Positions 1-6,469 of a stretch of 10,849 nt of DNA are shown here, in pieces (the stretch's first letter is position 1; the number at the start of each line of letters is the position of its first letter). The notes beneath the pieces were generated by a model, which searched no databases, was not told the origin of the DNA, and saw nothing but the letters and a program-made list of their open reading frames with translations. The stretch covers positions 1 to 10,849 of the forward strand of contig CAYFQW010000025.1 of assembly GCA_964345475.1 (NCBI GenBank). Reading direction: 5' to 3'. The DNA is from WRIS01 sp964345475. GTDB lineage: Bacteria; Actinomycetota; Coriobacteriia; Coriobacteriales; Eggerthellaceae. A program made the position numbers and the translations under genes.

Positions 1-177
1 GCTCAATATTTGATGCAATGTATCGAATATTCAATAATAGATTACAAAAAGAAAGGTATGATGTTGCCTTTCCAAGAATGGAAATCTCGCTACGCCCAAG
101 AACTTGAGCATTTCAGACTTAAGAGTACTTGGAGTCGGTGGCAGCCGACTACACAAAACCCTGATCTTTTAAAGTAG
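1..177 (+). CDS. C-terminal end of an unidentified protein (5' truncated by window edge)
   Basis: The first reading frame is open from base 1 to a TAG at 175-177 and gives 58 residues with no start of its own, so this is probably the tail of a gene that begins outside the window. The visible part is mixed aromatic, basic and acidic (Trp-rich near the end, with a Lys-Lys-Lys-Gly stretch around residues 16-19). It contains no motif I recognise and I assign no function. A perfect inverted repeat, AGTCGG/CCGACT with a 6-nt loop (133-150), lies inside the frame near its end. It is not followed closely by a T run, so it does not look like a terminator. The frame could be open by chance, because 58 codons is short. 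Confidence 0.45.
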   Translation, partial: AQYLMQCIEYSIIDYKKKGMMLPFQEWKSRYAQELEHFRLKSTWSRWQPTTQNPDLLK

Positions 178-291
178 CCTGATGGCGGGATGCGTCTCGT
201 CCCTAGGCAAGTCCATCACAGGACCAGGAGTGTGCGCTAAGATATGTTTGCTTACATCGGCTTTACTGTAAGGCAAGGGATGTTCGTTCGC

Positions 292-315
292 CCATTGGCT
301 ATACCATTGGCTATA
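292..315. repeat. 12-bp perfect tandem duplication
   Basis: The unit CCATTGGCTATA occurs at 292-303 and again at 304-315 with no change. Two copies fit a replication-slippage duplication in noncoding DNA. I see no known element associated with it. Confidence 0.8.
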
Positions 316-387
316 CATACGTATAAGCCGTATAGACACTGGACGGCCAGACACTCAAATGATAATCCTTAACAAACAAAAATACTG

Positions 388-407
388 CCCTGCTACAAGC
401 CACAGGG
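388..407 (-). terminator. Weak candidate terminator of tRNA-Leu
   Basis: Read on the minus strand, CCCTG and CAGGG form a 5-bp stem with a 10-nt loop, followed a few bases later by TATTTTTGTTTG. It lies about 85 bp beyond the 3' end of tRNA-Leu. The stem is short, so this is only a candidate. Confidence 0.3.
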
Positions 408-492
408 ACTTTACTATCAGATTTGTACCAGATGGAAGAATTTGACAAGCAAGTAAGGCTCGAAAACACTGTTTTATCTGCATAAGTAAGAA

Positions 493-577
493 TGGTGCGG
501 GCGAAAGGACTTGAACCTTCACGAGCTAGCTCACCAGAACCTAAATCTGGCGCGTCTGCCAATTCCGCCACGCCCGC
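493..577 (-). tRNA. tRNA-Leu (anticodon UAG)
   Basis: The minus strand gives an 85-nt cloverleaf. The acceptor stem GCGGGCG/CGCCCGC pairs perfectly, the discriminator is A and CCA is encoded. The anticodon loop TTTAGGT has TAG (complement of 541-543). A long variable arm typical of type II leucine tRNAs is present, and the T arm reads GGTTCAAGTCC. It should decode CUA and, by wobble, other CUN codons. The nearest same-strand gene is far off, so it appears to be a single-gene unit. Confidence 0.97.
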
Positions 578-835
578 ACGTAATGCCCCTCAGGACACGG
601 CTCCTTATAATAGCAGAAGTCATTCCTCAAAAACTAGGATTCTTTAAATTAAAATCTACGTCAGATCAAACCTACAAAAATTGACCAAGTTGCAAGTGGC
701 TCATACTTTCTCAGGCTCCGCCAACCATGCCGAGAGCCTTCCTTGAGTCTGAATATACCGATTCGCTTTGTTTATTGGACTTCAAAACCACAGGCCTTGA
801 CATGCTGTTAGAATAACCAATGGGATAGGAGGAAT

Positions 836-1300
836 ATGAACGATAACATCAACCCTGGCTTCAGCCCTAAAGAAAACCCGCGAGATGATACCTTCGATAC
901 TGATACCTTGCCCTTGGCCAACGAGGAAAAACATCAAGAGGTATCTGCGAGCGGGTATCAGCTGTCGCTTGTGGATATACCTCAAGAGCATAGCGCCATC
1001 ATAAAAAATGAAATGCCAGCCTCCAAGCAGACTCAAACCTATATTGCACATTACACTTCCCCCACCAACTCCTCTCCTGCTAAAGGCTTTTTCGAATATG
1101 AAAGCAAATATCGGGCTTCATCCAAAGACAACTATAGAGATGCACGCATTAAAATGTTGGACATCTATGGAGAAAAGGCAGTGTCATGGGTTATCGACGA
1201 GCTGAAATTGAAGAGAGAAAATGAGCGACTTTGCGGCGACCAGCTCGAGCTTGATTTTCGAAAGCCTCCCCGGAAGCGAAGGCGACGACAGACAAGCTAG
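836..1300 (+). CDS. Hypothetical protein with a highly basic C-terminal tail
   Basis: This encodes 154 residues that I do not recognise. AGGAGG at 827-832 stands 3 nt before the ATG, close but usable, and supports this start. A perfect TTGACA lies at 797-802, but I see no good -10 at the right distance. Residues 1 to about 95 are polar, rich in Asp, Glu, Asn, Ser and Pro, and probably disordered. Residues about 95-135 look helical and amphipathic with alternating charged and hydrophobic positions. The last 15 residues are very basic (Arg-Lys-Pro-Pro-Arg-Lys followed by four Arg), which suggests nucleic acid or ribosome binding. There is no signal peptide or membrane segment. It stands alone between tRNA genes. 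The RBS and length favour a real gene, but its function is unknown. Confidence 0.65.
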   Translation: MNDNINPGFSPKENPRDDTFDTDTLPLANEEKHQEVSASGYQLSLVDIPQEHSAIIKNEMPASKQTQTYIAHYTSPTNSSPAKGFFEYESKYRASSKDNYRDARIKMLDIYGEKAVSWVIDELKLKRENERLCGDQLELDFRKPPRKRRRRQTS

Positions 1301-1626
1301 GCCCTGAATGGATTTCTCCAGCGCTTCTTTCGTATGAGCACTAAGCTTTACCTGTTAGCGCATTGTTTCGTTCTTTTTTCAACATAATGCAGCCAGGTTA
1401 ACTGAAAAAGACAAAAGGAAGAGTCTACGTATCGACATTAAGATTCTAATCGAGCTTTCTCATAGAAGCTTATCCCCTAAAGAAAGAGCATTTTTGAGGG
1501 TGTGGCGAGGATTAGAGAGTATGGGGCCCTGGAAAGTCTCGTTGATTATTTGCGCTTTTATGTTGAAGTGAAAGCTTCTGTTGCACGAGCAATAACGAAG
1601 CTTTATACTGTTTCCTTGCGCCATAC
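1301..1626. other. Intergenic region upstream of tRNA-His
   Basis: No protein gene here is supported. Two overlapping frames are open through parts of 1370-1620. One has no start codon until late, and the other begins with a GTG at 1502, lacks a properly spaced ribosome binding site and runs through tRNA-His. The right end carries the likely tRNA-His promoter. I see no strong terminator for the preceding hypothetical gene. Confidence 0.5.
1581..1609 (+). promoter_or_regulatory. Candidate sigma70-type promoter of tRNA-His
   Basis: TTGCAC (1581-1586) and TATACT (1604-1609) are separated by 17 bp. The -10 matches five of six consensus bases and the -35 matches three of six. Transcription would begin around 1616, about ten bases before the tRNA, which is a typical tRNA leader. 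The downstream tRNA-Lys could share this transcript. Confidence 0.5.
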
Positions 1627-1704
1627 GGTGGGTATAGTTCAGCTGGTTAGAACGCCAGATTGTGGCTCTGGAGGCCGTCGGTTCGAATCCGATTACTCAC
1701 CCCA
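1627..1704 (+). tRNA. tRNA-His (anticodon GUG)
   Basis: The acceptor stem GTGGGTA/TACTCAC pairs with one G-T wobble. The discriminator is C and CCA is encoded. The extra G at position -1 (base 1627), the identity element of bacterial histidine tRNAs, faces the discriminator C. The anticodon loop TTGTGGC carries GTG at 1662-1664, and the T loop reads GGTTCGAATCC. It reads both His codons. It precedes tRNA-Lys on the same strand by 85 bp. Confidence 0.97.
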
Positions 1705-1789
1705 GGCGCTAACTTGCCCTCTAATGAATGGCAGGGTATGAGCTACAGGCTTTTACGATGCAAGCGTTTTAAATAGGAAGTATAGTTTC

Positions 1790-1865
<76 letters not shown>

Positions 1866-1929
1866 CTTTTCTTGTTTTAGTTGCAAACAAAACAACCTCC
1901 CCAACCTTCTACCTGCCGAAACAACACTC

Positions 1930-1955
1930 ATATGTTGATGATTCGTCAAGCATAT
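1930..1955. other. Hairpin between tRNA-Lys and the lipid kinase gene
   Basis: ATATG plus TTGA pair with TCAA plus CATAT, leaving a 7-nt loop and a single bulged G. It sits between two converging transcription units, tRNA-Lys on + and the lipid kinase on minus. It lacks a clear T run on either side, so a terminator role is only possible. Confidence 0.3.
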
Positions 1956-1999
1956 CTCGAGCTAAGCGCAGAATTGACGGGCAGCCTTGGAGAACTTTA

Positions 2000-2923
2000 T
2001 TATCGTGGGACTAAAACTCGAAGGGCCTGATGGACGCAGGCGATATCAAAATATCGAGCCTCCACCTTTTCGCCATCCATTTGAATAGGAAGCCCTTCCT
2101 CTGCAAACTCAATCTTCAAATTTTTTGCTCTTAAAAACTCAAACTGTTTAAATCTTGTGTGATGACCATTTTTGGCCAAAAGAAAAATCAAGACTGCCTT
2201 CGGAATATTTAGGGGTGGATGTGTGATGCAGATGTCAAACAAGCCATCATCAGGAAGCGCGTCTGGACAAATATTGAAACCTCCTCCGTACGTCTTTCCT
2301 ATTTGTACGGCGAGCATAAACATATTGCCTTGGTTGACCCCCTTTTTATCGAGCCAAACCTTATATTCATAACTTCTCATATGATGGAAGAGAACATCAA
2401 AACCGCTTTCTAAAAACAAAGCTGTCCCCGTTTTAGTCGTCTTTTTCCTGCGCTCTACCGTGTCGAGTGCGATAGCAGCGTCAAGACCGAAGGAAAGGGT
2501 TTCGACAAAGTATTCACCGTTGCAAATACCGAGATCATACGCCATGCTGCGGGATGAAAGTAATTGGGATATCGCTTTTTCGAGCGTAAGGGACATCCCC
2601 AAGGTCCGTGCGTAATCATTGCCTGAGCCTGCAGGTATCACCCCCAAGGCAGGTCGACTCGGTTCAGGCAAACGCATGAGGCCATTCACCACTTCATGGA
2701 TAACACCGTCACCACCAAGAGCAATTACACTATCATATGCTGAAGCATTCTCCGCCAATACGCTGGCCTCTTTAGGCCTTGCTGTAAAAACAAGCTCTAT
2801 GTTCGAAGAAGCTGCCAGGGAGCTTGAAAGTTTTTCCATAGCATAACGAGCAGCTTCTCCTCCCCTGCCATTTTGTGCGGCAGGATTTGCTATAAGCAAT
2901 ATCTTTCCTGATAGCCCTGACAT
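2000..2923 (-). CDS. Diacylglycerol kinase family lipid kinase (DgkB/YegS/BmrU type)
   Basis: This 307-residue cytosolic or membrane-associated lipid kinase belongs to the family that uses ATP to phosphorylate diacylglycerol or a related lipid, in Gram-positives recycling diacylglycerol to phosphatidic acid. Visible family signatures are Asn-Pro at residues 13-14, GGDG at 70-73 followed by the conserved Glu and Asn of the nucleotide loop, GxIPAGSGND at 94-103, and SFGLDA at 144-149. The C-terminal half contains the PDAxPDDGxFD and MDGE motifs. Length is normal for the family. The ATG at 2923 is the only sensible start, because a TGA lies in frame 14 codons upstream with no other good initiator between, but the Shine-Dalgarno is poor. 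It follows argS by 91 bp on the same strand and may be the last gene of that unit. The exact substrate cannot be read from sequence. Confidence 0.92.
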   Translation of the reverse strand: MSGLSGKILLIANPAAQNGRGGEAARYAMEKLSSSLAASSNIELVFTARPKEASVLAENASAYDSVIALGGDGVIHEVVNGLMRLPEPSRPALGVIPAGSGNDYARTLGMSLTLEKAISQLLSSRSMAYDLGICNGEYFVETLSFGLDAAIALDTVERRKKTTKTGTALFLESGFDVLFHHMRSYEYKVWLDKKGVNQGNMFMLAVQIGKTYGGGFNICPDALPDDGLFDICITHPPLNIPKAVLIFLLAKNGHHTRFKQFEFLRAKNLKIEFAEEGLPIQMDGEKVEARYFDIACVHQALRVLVPR

Positions 2924-3014
2924 GAGATTGGCCCGATACCCCCTACAAGCGACATACGCCCCTCAGTGCTGCTTGATTCTACCTGGTCCTACATAGTAAC
3001 TGTTGCCACATGCT

Positions 3015-4742
3015 CTACATTTTAGTTGGTTGTGATATTCCCAACAAGTTTAAATTAAGTGCAAGAACAATACGTGTCGCATTTACCAAATACAACCTCG
3101 CAGACTTCAGCTGCTCATCATCAACGAGCACGTGACAGCTCGTATAGAATTGGTGAAAAAGTGCAGCCAAATCCTGGGCAAAATGCGTCAAACGAAACGG
3201 AGCCCTGTCCCGCGCAGCCAAAACAATGAATTCTGGGAATTCTGCCATCTTCCTCATAAGGGCTAATTCTGATTCCTCCGAAAGCAAGCTCAAGTCTGGC
3301 ATCTCGGAAAAGAGACCCTTTGCCACCTCGTTCATGCTCGATGAATCCGATGCGCTTTCCATTTCTGAGCTCAAACCTGCTCCATTGCGAAGAATGGAGC
3401 AAATACGTGCATGCGCGTACTGAACATAGTACACGGGGTTTGATGCATCCTTCTTTTTAGCCACTTCAATATCGAAATCAATAGCCTGATCGTTTGACCT
3501 TGAGAGCATGAGGTATCGGGTTGCATCAACACCCACTTCATTAATGAGCTCTTCGAAAGTCACCATCTCGCCCGTGCGCTTAGACATTCGAACCGCAACG
3601 CCACCTCGGCTCAAATTGACGAGCTGCCCGAGAATAACTTCTAAATCACCCGGCCTGTCCCAGGCTGCCATCATTGCCTCGCACCGTTTAACGTAACCGT
3701 GATGATCGGCACCCCAGATGTTGATAAGATGCTCGAACCCGCGTGTCAGCTTATCGTAATGATAGGCAACATCACTCATAAAGTAAGTATTTTCTTTATT
3801 TTCCTTGATGAGCACCCGGTCTTTTTCATCACCGAAGGCTGTTGAGCGAAACCAGGTAGCCCCTTCCCTCTCGAACACATAGCCCTTATCGTCCATTGCC
3901 TTAAGCGCTCTGGACACTGCCGTTGATCCGTCAGGAGCTTTTTCATACAAGCTACGCTCCGAGAACCATGAATCGAAGGTCGTGCCAAAGCGGCCAAGCG
4001 TATTCTTCATGAGTTGCAACATTTCTTGATATGCCATTTCTCGGAAGACCTTTAAACGCTCGTCCTCTTCGAGATTAAGCCAGCGATCGCCGTCACGCTC
4101 GATAATGCGGTTCGCAATATCAGCTACATAGCTTCCGCCATAGCCATTCTCCGGCAAAGGGATATCCTGGCCAAGCAATTGCAAGTAGCGGCAGGACACC
4201 GAGGCACCAAATAAATCCATCTGAACGCCCGCGTCGTTGATATAGAACTCTTCGTACACCTCATATCCCGCATGGCGCATAATGCGTGCCGTTGCATCCC
4301 CCAAAGCCGCCCACCGTCCATGTCCTATATGCATGGGCCCTGTTGGGTTTGCGGACACGTATTCGAGGTTTACCAGGCGGTACCCCTCTGTGACTTCAGC
4401 TCGACCATACTCCATATTCTCTTCGAATACCTGCTTTAAGACACCTTGGAGAACATCTGATTTCAGGTGAATGTTAATAAAACCAGGTCCTGCAATCTCA
4501 AGGCTTTCAATACAATCATTTTCGGGAATATTGTCCACGATAATCTGGGCAACCTCACGGGGGTTTCTTTTTGCCTGCTTAGCACAACGCAAGGCCACCG
4601 TAGAGGCCCAGTCGCCATGACCCTCATCGCGAGGGCGCTCGAGGGCGGCTTCAGGAACCTCTTCAAGATCTATCTTGCCTTCATTGCAAGCTTGTTGTAA
4701 GGCTTGTTCTACGAGATATTCAAGTTTTTTACGGATGATCAT
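3015..4742 (-). CDS. argS: Arginyl-tRNA synthetase
   Basis: This class I synthetase charges tRNA-Arg with arginine in the cytosol. The 575 residues match the usual ArgRS length. Domain order is the N-terminal ArgRS-specific additional domain (about 1-85, with GHGDWAST at 41-48), the catalytic Rossmann core with HIGH at 138-141 in the typical SANPTGPMHIGHGR context, the KMSKS loop as RMSKR at 385-389, and the DALR-type anticodon-binding domain from about 435. A non-canonical first Lys in the KMSKS loop is common in ArgRS. I chose the ATG at 4742 because AAGGA sits six bases upstream. A longer frame from 4820 adds 26 residues unlike any ArgRS and crosses the palindrome. It follows argF by 149 bp and lies in a run that begins with tRNA-Arg. 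Confidence 0.97.
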   Translation of the reverse strand: MIIRKKLEYLVEQALQQACNEGKIDLEEVPEAALERPRDEGHGDWASTVALRCAKQAKRNPREVAQIIVDNIPENDCIESLEIAGPGFINIHLKSDVLQGVLKQVFEENMEYGRAEVTEGYRLVNLEYVSANPTGPMHIGHGRWAALGDATARIMRHAGYEVYEEFYINDAGVQMDLFGASVSCRYLQLLGQDIPLPENGYGGSYVADIANRIIERDGDRWLNLEEDERLKVFREMAYQEMLQLMKNTLGRFGTTFDSWFSERSLYEKAPDGSTAVSRALKAMDDKGYVFEREGATWFRSTAFGDEKDRVLIKENKENTYFMSDVAYHYDKLTRGFEHLINIWGADHHGYVKRCEAMMAAWDRPGDLEVILGQLVNLSRGGVAVRMSKRTGEMVTFEELINEVGVDATRYLMLSRSNDQAIDFDIEVAKKKDASNPVYYVQYAHARICSILRNGAGLSSEMESASDSSSMNEVAKGLFSEMPDLSLLSEESELALMRKMAEFPEFIVLAARDRAPFRLTHFAQDLAALFHQFYTSCHVLVDDEQLKSARLYLVNATRIVLALNLNLLGISQPTKM

Positions 4743-4770
4743 TACTTTCCTTGACACTTTCTTATTAAGA

Positions 4771-4780
4771 GGTGTACACC
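4771..4780. promoter_or_regulatory. Perfect 10-bp palindrome in the argS leader (candidate operator)
   Basis: GGTGTACACC is a perfect palindrome 29 bp upstream of the argS start. An ACACC half-site recurs exactly 21 bp away at 4797-4801, two helical turns, on the same face. A second dyad, TGCAC-ATC-GTGCA, lies at 4814-4826. This layout suggests a repressor site between argF and argS, but I cannot name the regulator. It does not resemble the AT-rich ArgR box. Confidence 0.35.
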
Positions 4781-4872
4781 AATATATCAAAGGCACACAC
4801 CTAAAATTATTACTGCACATCGTGCATTCCGGGAGGCAGTGAGCAAAGAATCCTGCCCAATGCCAGTTCGTT

Positions 4873-4900
4873 ATTTTATCATAGCCACATATTACGACAA
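4873..4900 (-). promoter_or_regulatory. Candidate promoter upstream of argS
   Basis: On the minus strand TTGTCG (4895-4900, inside the last codons of argF) and TAAAAT (4873-4878) are 16 bp apart. The -10 matches five of six bases and the -35 four of six. It would give argS its own leader of about 125 nt containing the palindromes at 4771-4826. Confidence 0.3.
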
Positions 4901-5887
4901 AAGCGCATACAGAATCGCCTTGATGCTATGCATACGGTTTTCGGCCTCATCAAACACCCTTGATTGAGCCGACTCGAACACTTCGTCGCTGACTTCCATT
5001 TCCTTGATACCGAACTTCTGAGCGATTTCCGCGCCGATTCTCGTATGTTCATCATGGAAGGCAGGGAGGCAATGCATAAATATCGCCCCAGGGTCAGCTA
5101 GGCCCATAAGCTCTGATGTAACACGGTACGGCTCAAGAAGTGCGATTCTCTTTTCCCAAAGCTCGTCAGGTTCCCCCATTGAAACCCAAATATCGGTATA
5201 GACGACATGCGCGCCCGTGCAAGAAGCCCGCACGTCTTCGCTCAAAACGACAGAACCGCCCGACTCCTTACAAAGTGCTTTACAGGTTTCAACGAGCGCC
5301 GCGTCGGGTCTTTGCTCTTGAGGTCCGCAAGCTACAAAGTTAAGGCCAAGCTTCGAGCAGACAACCATGAGTGAATTGGCGACATTGTTTTGAGCGTCAC
5401 CCATAAATACGAGCTTAAGACCAGATATGCCCTCAGGAAAATTCTCTTGAACCGTAAGCATGTCGGCAATCATCTGAGTGGGATGAAACTCTGTTGTTAG
5501 TCCATTGAAAACAGGAACGCCCGCCTGAGCAGCAAGCTCTTCTACAATGTGCTGGCCAAAACCGCGATACTCGATACCATCAAACATACGACCCAATACA
5601 CGCGCCGTATCTTCTATAGATTCCTTTTTTCCCATCTGAGAGTTATCAGGACCGAGATACGTAACCCCCATACCCAAATCATACCCCGCAACTTCAAAAG
5701 CACAACGAGTACGTGTTGAGGTTTTCTCAAAAAGAAGGGCTATGTTTTTCCCCTCGAGGTAGCGGTGTGGCGTACCTGACTTTTTCAAATCTTTAAATTT
5801 TTTTGAGAGCTCTATCAAGTAACGAATCTCGTCTGGAGTGTAATCGAGGAGGGTGAGAAAGTGACGTCCGCTCAGATTGATAGACAT
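4892..5887 (-). CDS. argF: Ornithine carbamoyltransferase
   Basis: This enzyme catalyses carbamoyl phosphate + ornithine to citrulline + phosphate. It serves arginine synthesis, or in reverse the arginine deiminase route, where it makes carbamoyl phosphate for ATP. The 331 residues carry all the family signatures: the carbamoyl phosphate loop STRTR at 57-61, HPTQ at 135-138, the ornithine-binding Asp232 and SMG at 236-238, and HCLP at 272-275 with the catalytic Cys. The length and stretches such as FEKTSTRTRCAFEVAGYD resemble E. coli ArgI and catabolic ArcB proteins, which run about 330-335 residues, more than the shorter biosynthetic forms. arcB is therefore a fair alternative name, though no arcA or arcC lies in the window. 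The start has AGAAGG five bases upstream. tRNA-Arg lies 89 bp before it and argS 149 bp after it. Confidence 0.96.
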   Translation of the reverse strand: MSINLSGRHFLTLLDYTPDEIRYLIELSKKFKDLKKSGTPHRYLEGKNIALLFEKTSTRTRCAFEVAGYDLGMGVTYLGPDNSQMGKKESIEDTARVLGRMFDGIEYRGFGQHIVEELAAQAGVPVFNGLTTEFHPTQMIADMLTVQENFPEGISGLKLVFMGDAQNNVANSLMVVCSKLGLNFVACGPQEQRPDAALVETCKALCKESGGSVVLSEDVRASCTGAHVVYTDIWVSMGEPDELWEKRIALLEPYRVTSELMGLADPGAIFMHCLPAFHDEHTRIGAEIAQKFGIKEMEVSDEVFESAQSRVFDEAENRMHSIKAILYALLS

Positions 5888-5911
5888 TCTTGCCTTCTTT
5901 CAAAATATTGA

Positions 5912-5919
5912 TGTATACA
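5912..5919. promoter_or_regulatory. TGTATACA palindrome ahead of argF
   Basis: A perfect 8-bp palindrome about 25 bp upstream of the argF start, read on the minus strand as TTGTATACAT. It resembles the TTGTATACAA-like sites of some GntR-family regulators, but an 8-bp palindrome is short and could be chance. Confidence 0.25.
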
Positions 5920-5976
5920 ATAGCCGTATCGGGCTCTACCGAGAGTATGTATGTCACTAAGATCCCCTAAAGACGG

Positions 5977-6053
5977 TGGCGCGCCCGGCAGGATTCGAAC
6001 CTGCGACCTTTGGATTAGAAGTCCACTGCTCTATCCAGCTGAGCTACGGGCGC
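5977..6053 (-). tRNA. tRNA-Arg (anticodon UCU)
   Basis: The minus strand folds into a 77-nt cloverleaf. The acceptor stem GCGCCCG/CGGGCGC is perfect, the discriminator is G and CCA is encoded. The anticodon loop CTTCTAA has TCT (complement of 6017-6019), and the T arm is GCAGGTTCGAATCCTGC. It decodes AGA and AGG. It is the first element of a minus-strand run continuing into argF and argS. I see no strong terminator between it and argF, so read-through is possible. Confidence 0.97.
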
Positions 6054-6111
6054 TCAATGCACACTTCGGATAGTGATTATATCTTAATATTACTGTTCGA
6101 TGACAGAAAAG

Positions 6112-6133
6112 CGACTCTACAACGACTCTACAA
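6112..6133. repeat. 11-bp perfect tandem duplication
   Basis: CGACTCTACAA at 6112-6122 is repeated directly at 6123-6133, in the short gap between the diverging tRNA-Arg and glutaredoxin genes. This looks like slippage, with no other element attached. Confidence 0.75.
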
Positions 6134-6214
6134 AGATGATCGTTCTTTACCTTGCAATCCTAGTGTATATTGAAGCGCATAGTATCTAACAGTCCCTGCG
6201 AAAGGGGGTGGATT

Positions 6215-6457
6215 ATGCAAAAGTTTGAAAACCATATTCTTTACTCAAGTAGCTTTTGTCCCTTCTGCATAAAAGTTCAGCGTTTCATGAAGAACAACGA
6301 TATTGAATGCGAAGTGAGAAACACTTCTGAACCAGGTGTTCGCGAGGAGTTAATTTCTATCGGAGGAAAGTCTCAAGTACCTTGCTTGGTTATAGGTGAT
6401 AAGGCAATGTATGAGTCAAGCGACATCATTCAGTACTTCTCGAGTAAGCTTAGCTAG
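6215..6457 (+). CDS. Glutaredoxin-like thiol-disulfide oxidoreductase
   Basis: This is an 80-residue thioredoxin-fold protein. The redox motif Cys-Pro-Phe-Cys is at residues 15-18 after a short beta strand. The cis-proline loop SQVPCL (53-58, Pro56) and a C-terminal helix starting at ESSDII complete the glutaredoxin pattern. Glutaredoxins reduce disulfides or glutathione adducts; in organisms without glutathione, related proteins (mycoredoxin, NrdH) use other thiols, so the reductant is unknown. I chose the ATG at 6215 because AAAGGGGGTGG ends just before it. An in-frame ATG at 6170 adds 15 residues ahead of the first strand and has no ribosome binding site. The stop overlaps the ribosome binding site of the following lipoprotein gene, so the two are probably co-translated. 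It has no signal peptide and should be cytosolic. Confidence 0.88.
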   Translation: MQKFENHILYSSSFCPFCIKVQRFMKNNDIECEVRNTSEPGVREELISIGGKSQVPCLVIGDKAMYESSDIIQYFSSKLS

Positions 6458-6469
6458 GAGGGTCTTGCC

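Larger units (their letters stand above)
178..492. other. Intergenic region without a convincing gene
   Basis: This stretch separates the truncated + strand gene from the minus-strand tRNA-Leu. I see no protein gene with a ribosome binding site. It holds a perfect 12-bp tandem duplication (292-315), a weak hairpin that could end the tRNA-Leu transcript (388-407) and a short palindrome AAAACA-C-TGTTTT (463-475). A 61-codon minus-strand frame at 169-354 crosses the duplication and looks accidental. Confidence 0.5.

Noticed and set aside
131..150. GAGTCGGTGG string and hairpin recalling the 3' end of a tracrRNA
   Set aside because: There is no anti-repeat, no CRISPR array and no cas gene nearby; it is a short match lying in an open reading frame.
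463..475. Palindrome AAAACA-C-TGTTTT
   Set aside because: Low complexity, not near a gene start, and no partner site; likely chance.
311..571. 86-codon minus-strand frame starting MAELADAPDLGSG
   Set aside because: This is the familiar false translation of a leucine tRNA; the region is tRNA-Leu at 493-577 plus downstream noncoding DNA.
606..611. Perfect TATAAT on the + strand
   Set aside because: No -35 element lies 16-18 bp upstream, and no gene follows within a reasonable leader length.
797..826. Perfect TTGACA upstream of the hypothetical gene at 836
   Set aside because: The base stretch at -10 distance is TGGGAT and would place the start of transcription on the ribosome binding site, so I did not list it as a promoter.
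1370..1572. Open frame with protein-like composition ending at TGA near 1572
   Set aside because: No ATG, GTG or TTG with a ribosome binding site in its first half, and another frame is equally open over the same bases, so this is probably chance.
1502..1741. 79-codon + strand frame beginning with GTG
   Set aside because: It reads straight through tRNA-His, has no properly spaced ribosome binding site, and overlaps the tRNA promoter.
4743..4820. N-terminal extension of ArgS from an ATG at 4820
   Set aside because: The 26 extra residues do not fit ArgRS, the ATG lies inside the regulatory dyads, and the ATG at 4742 has a good ribosome binding site.
5976..6173. 65-codon + strand frame starting MARPAGFEPATFGLE
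   Set aside because: It is the antisense translation of tRNA-Arg, a well-known annotation artefact.
6170..6214. 15-residue extension of the glutaredoxin
   Set aside because: No ribosome binding site for it, and the shorter start is preceded by AAAGGGGGTGG and begins right before the first beta strand.
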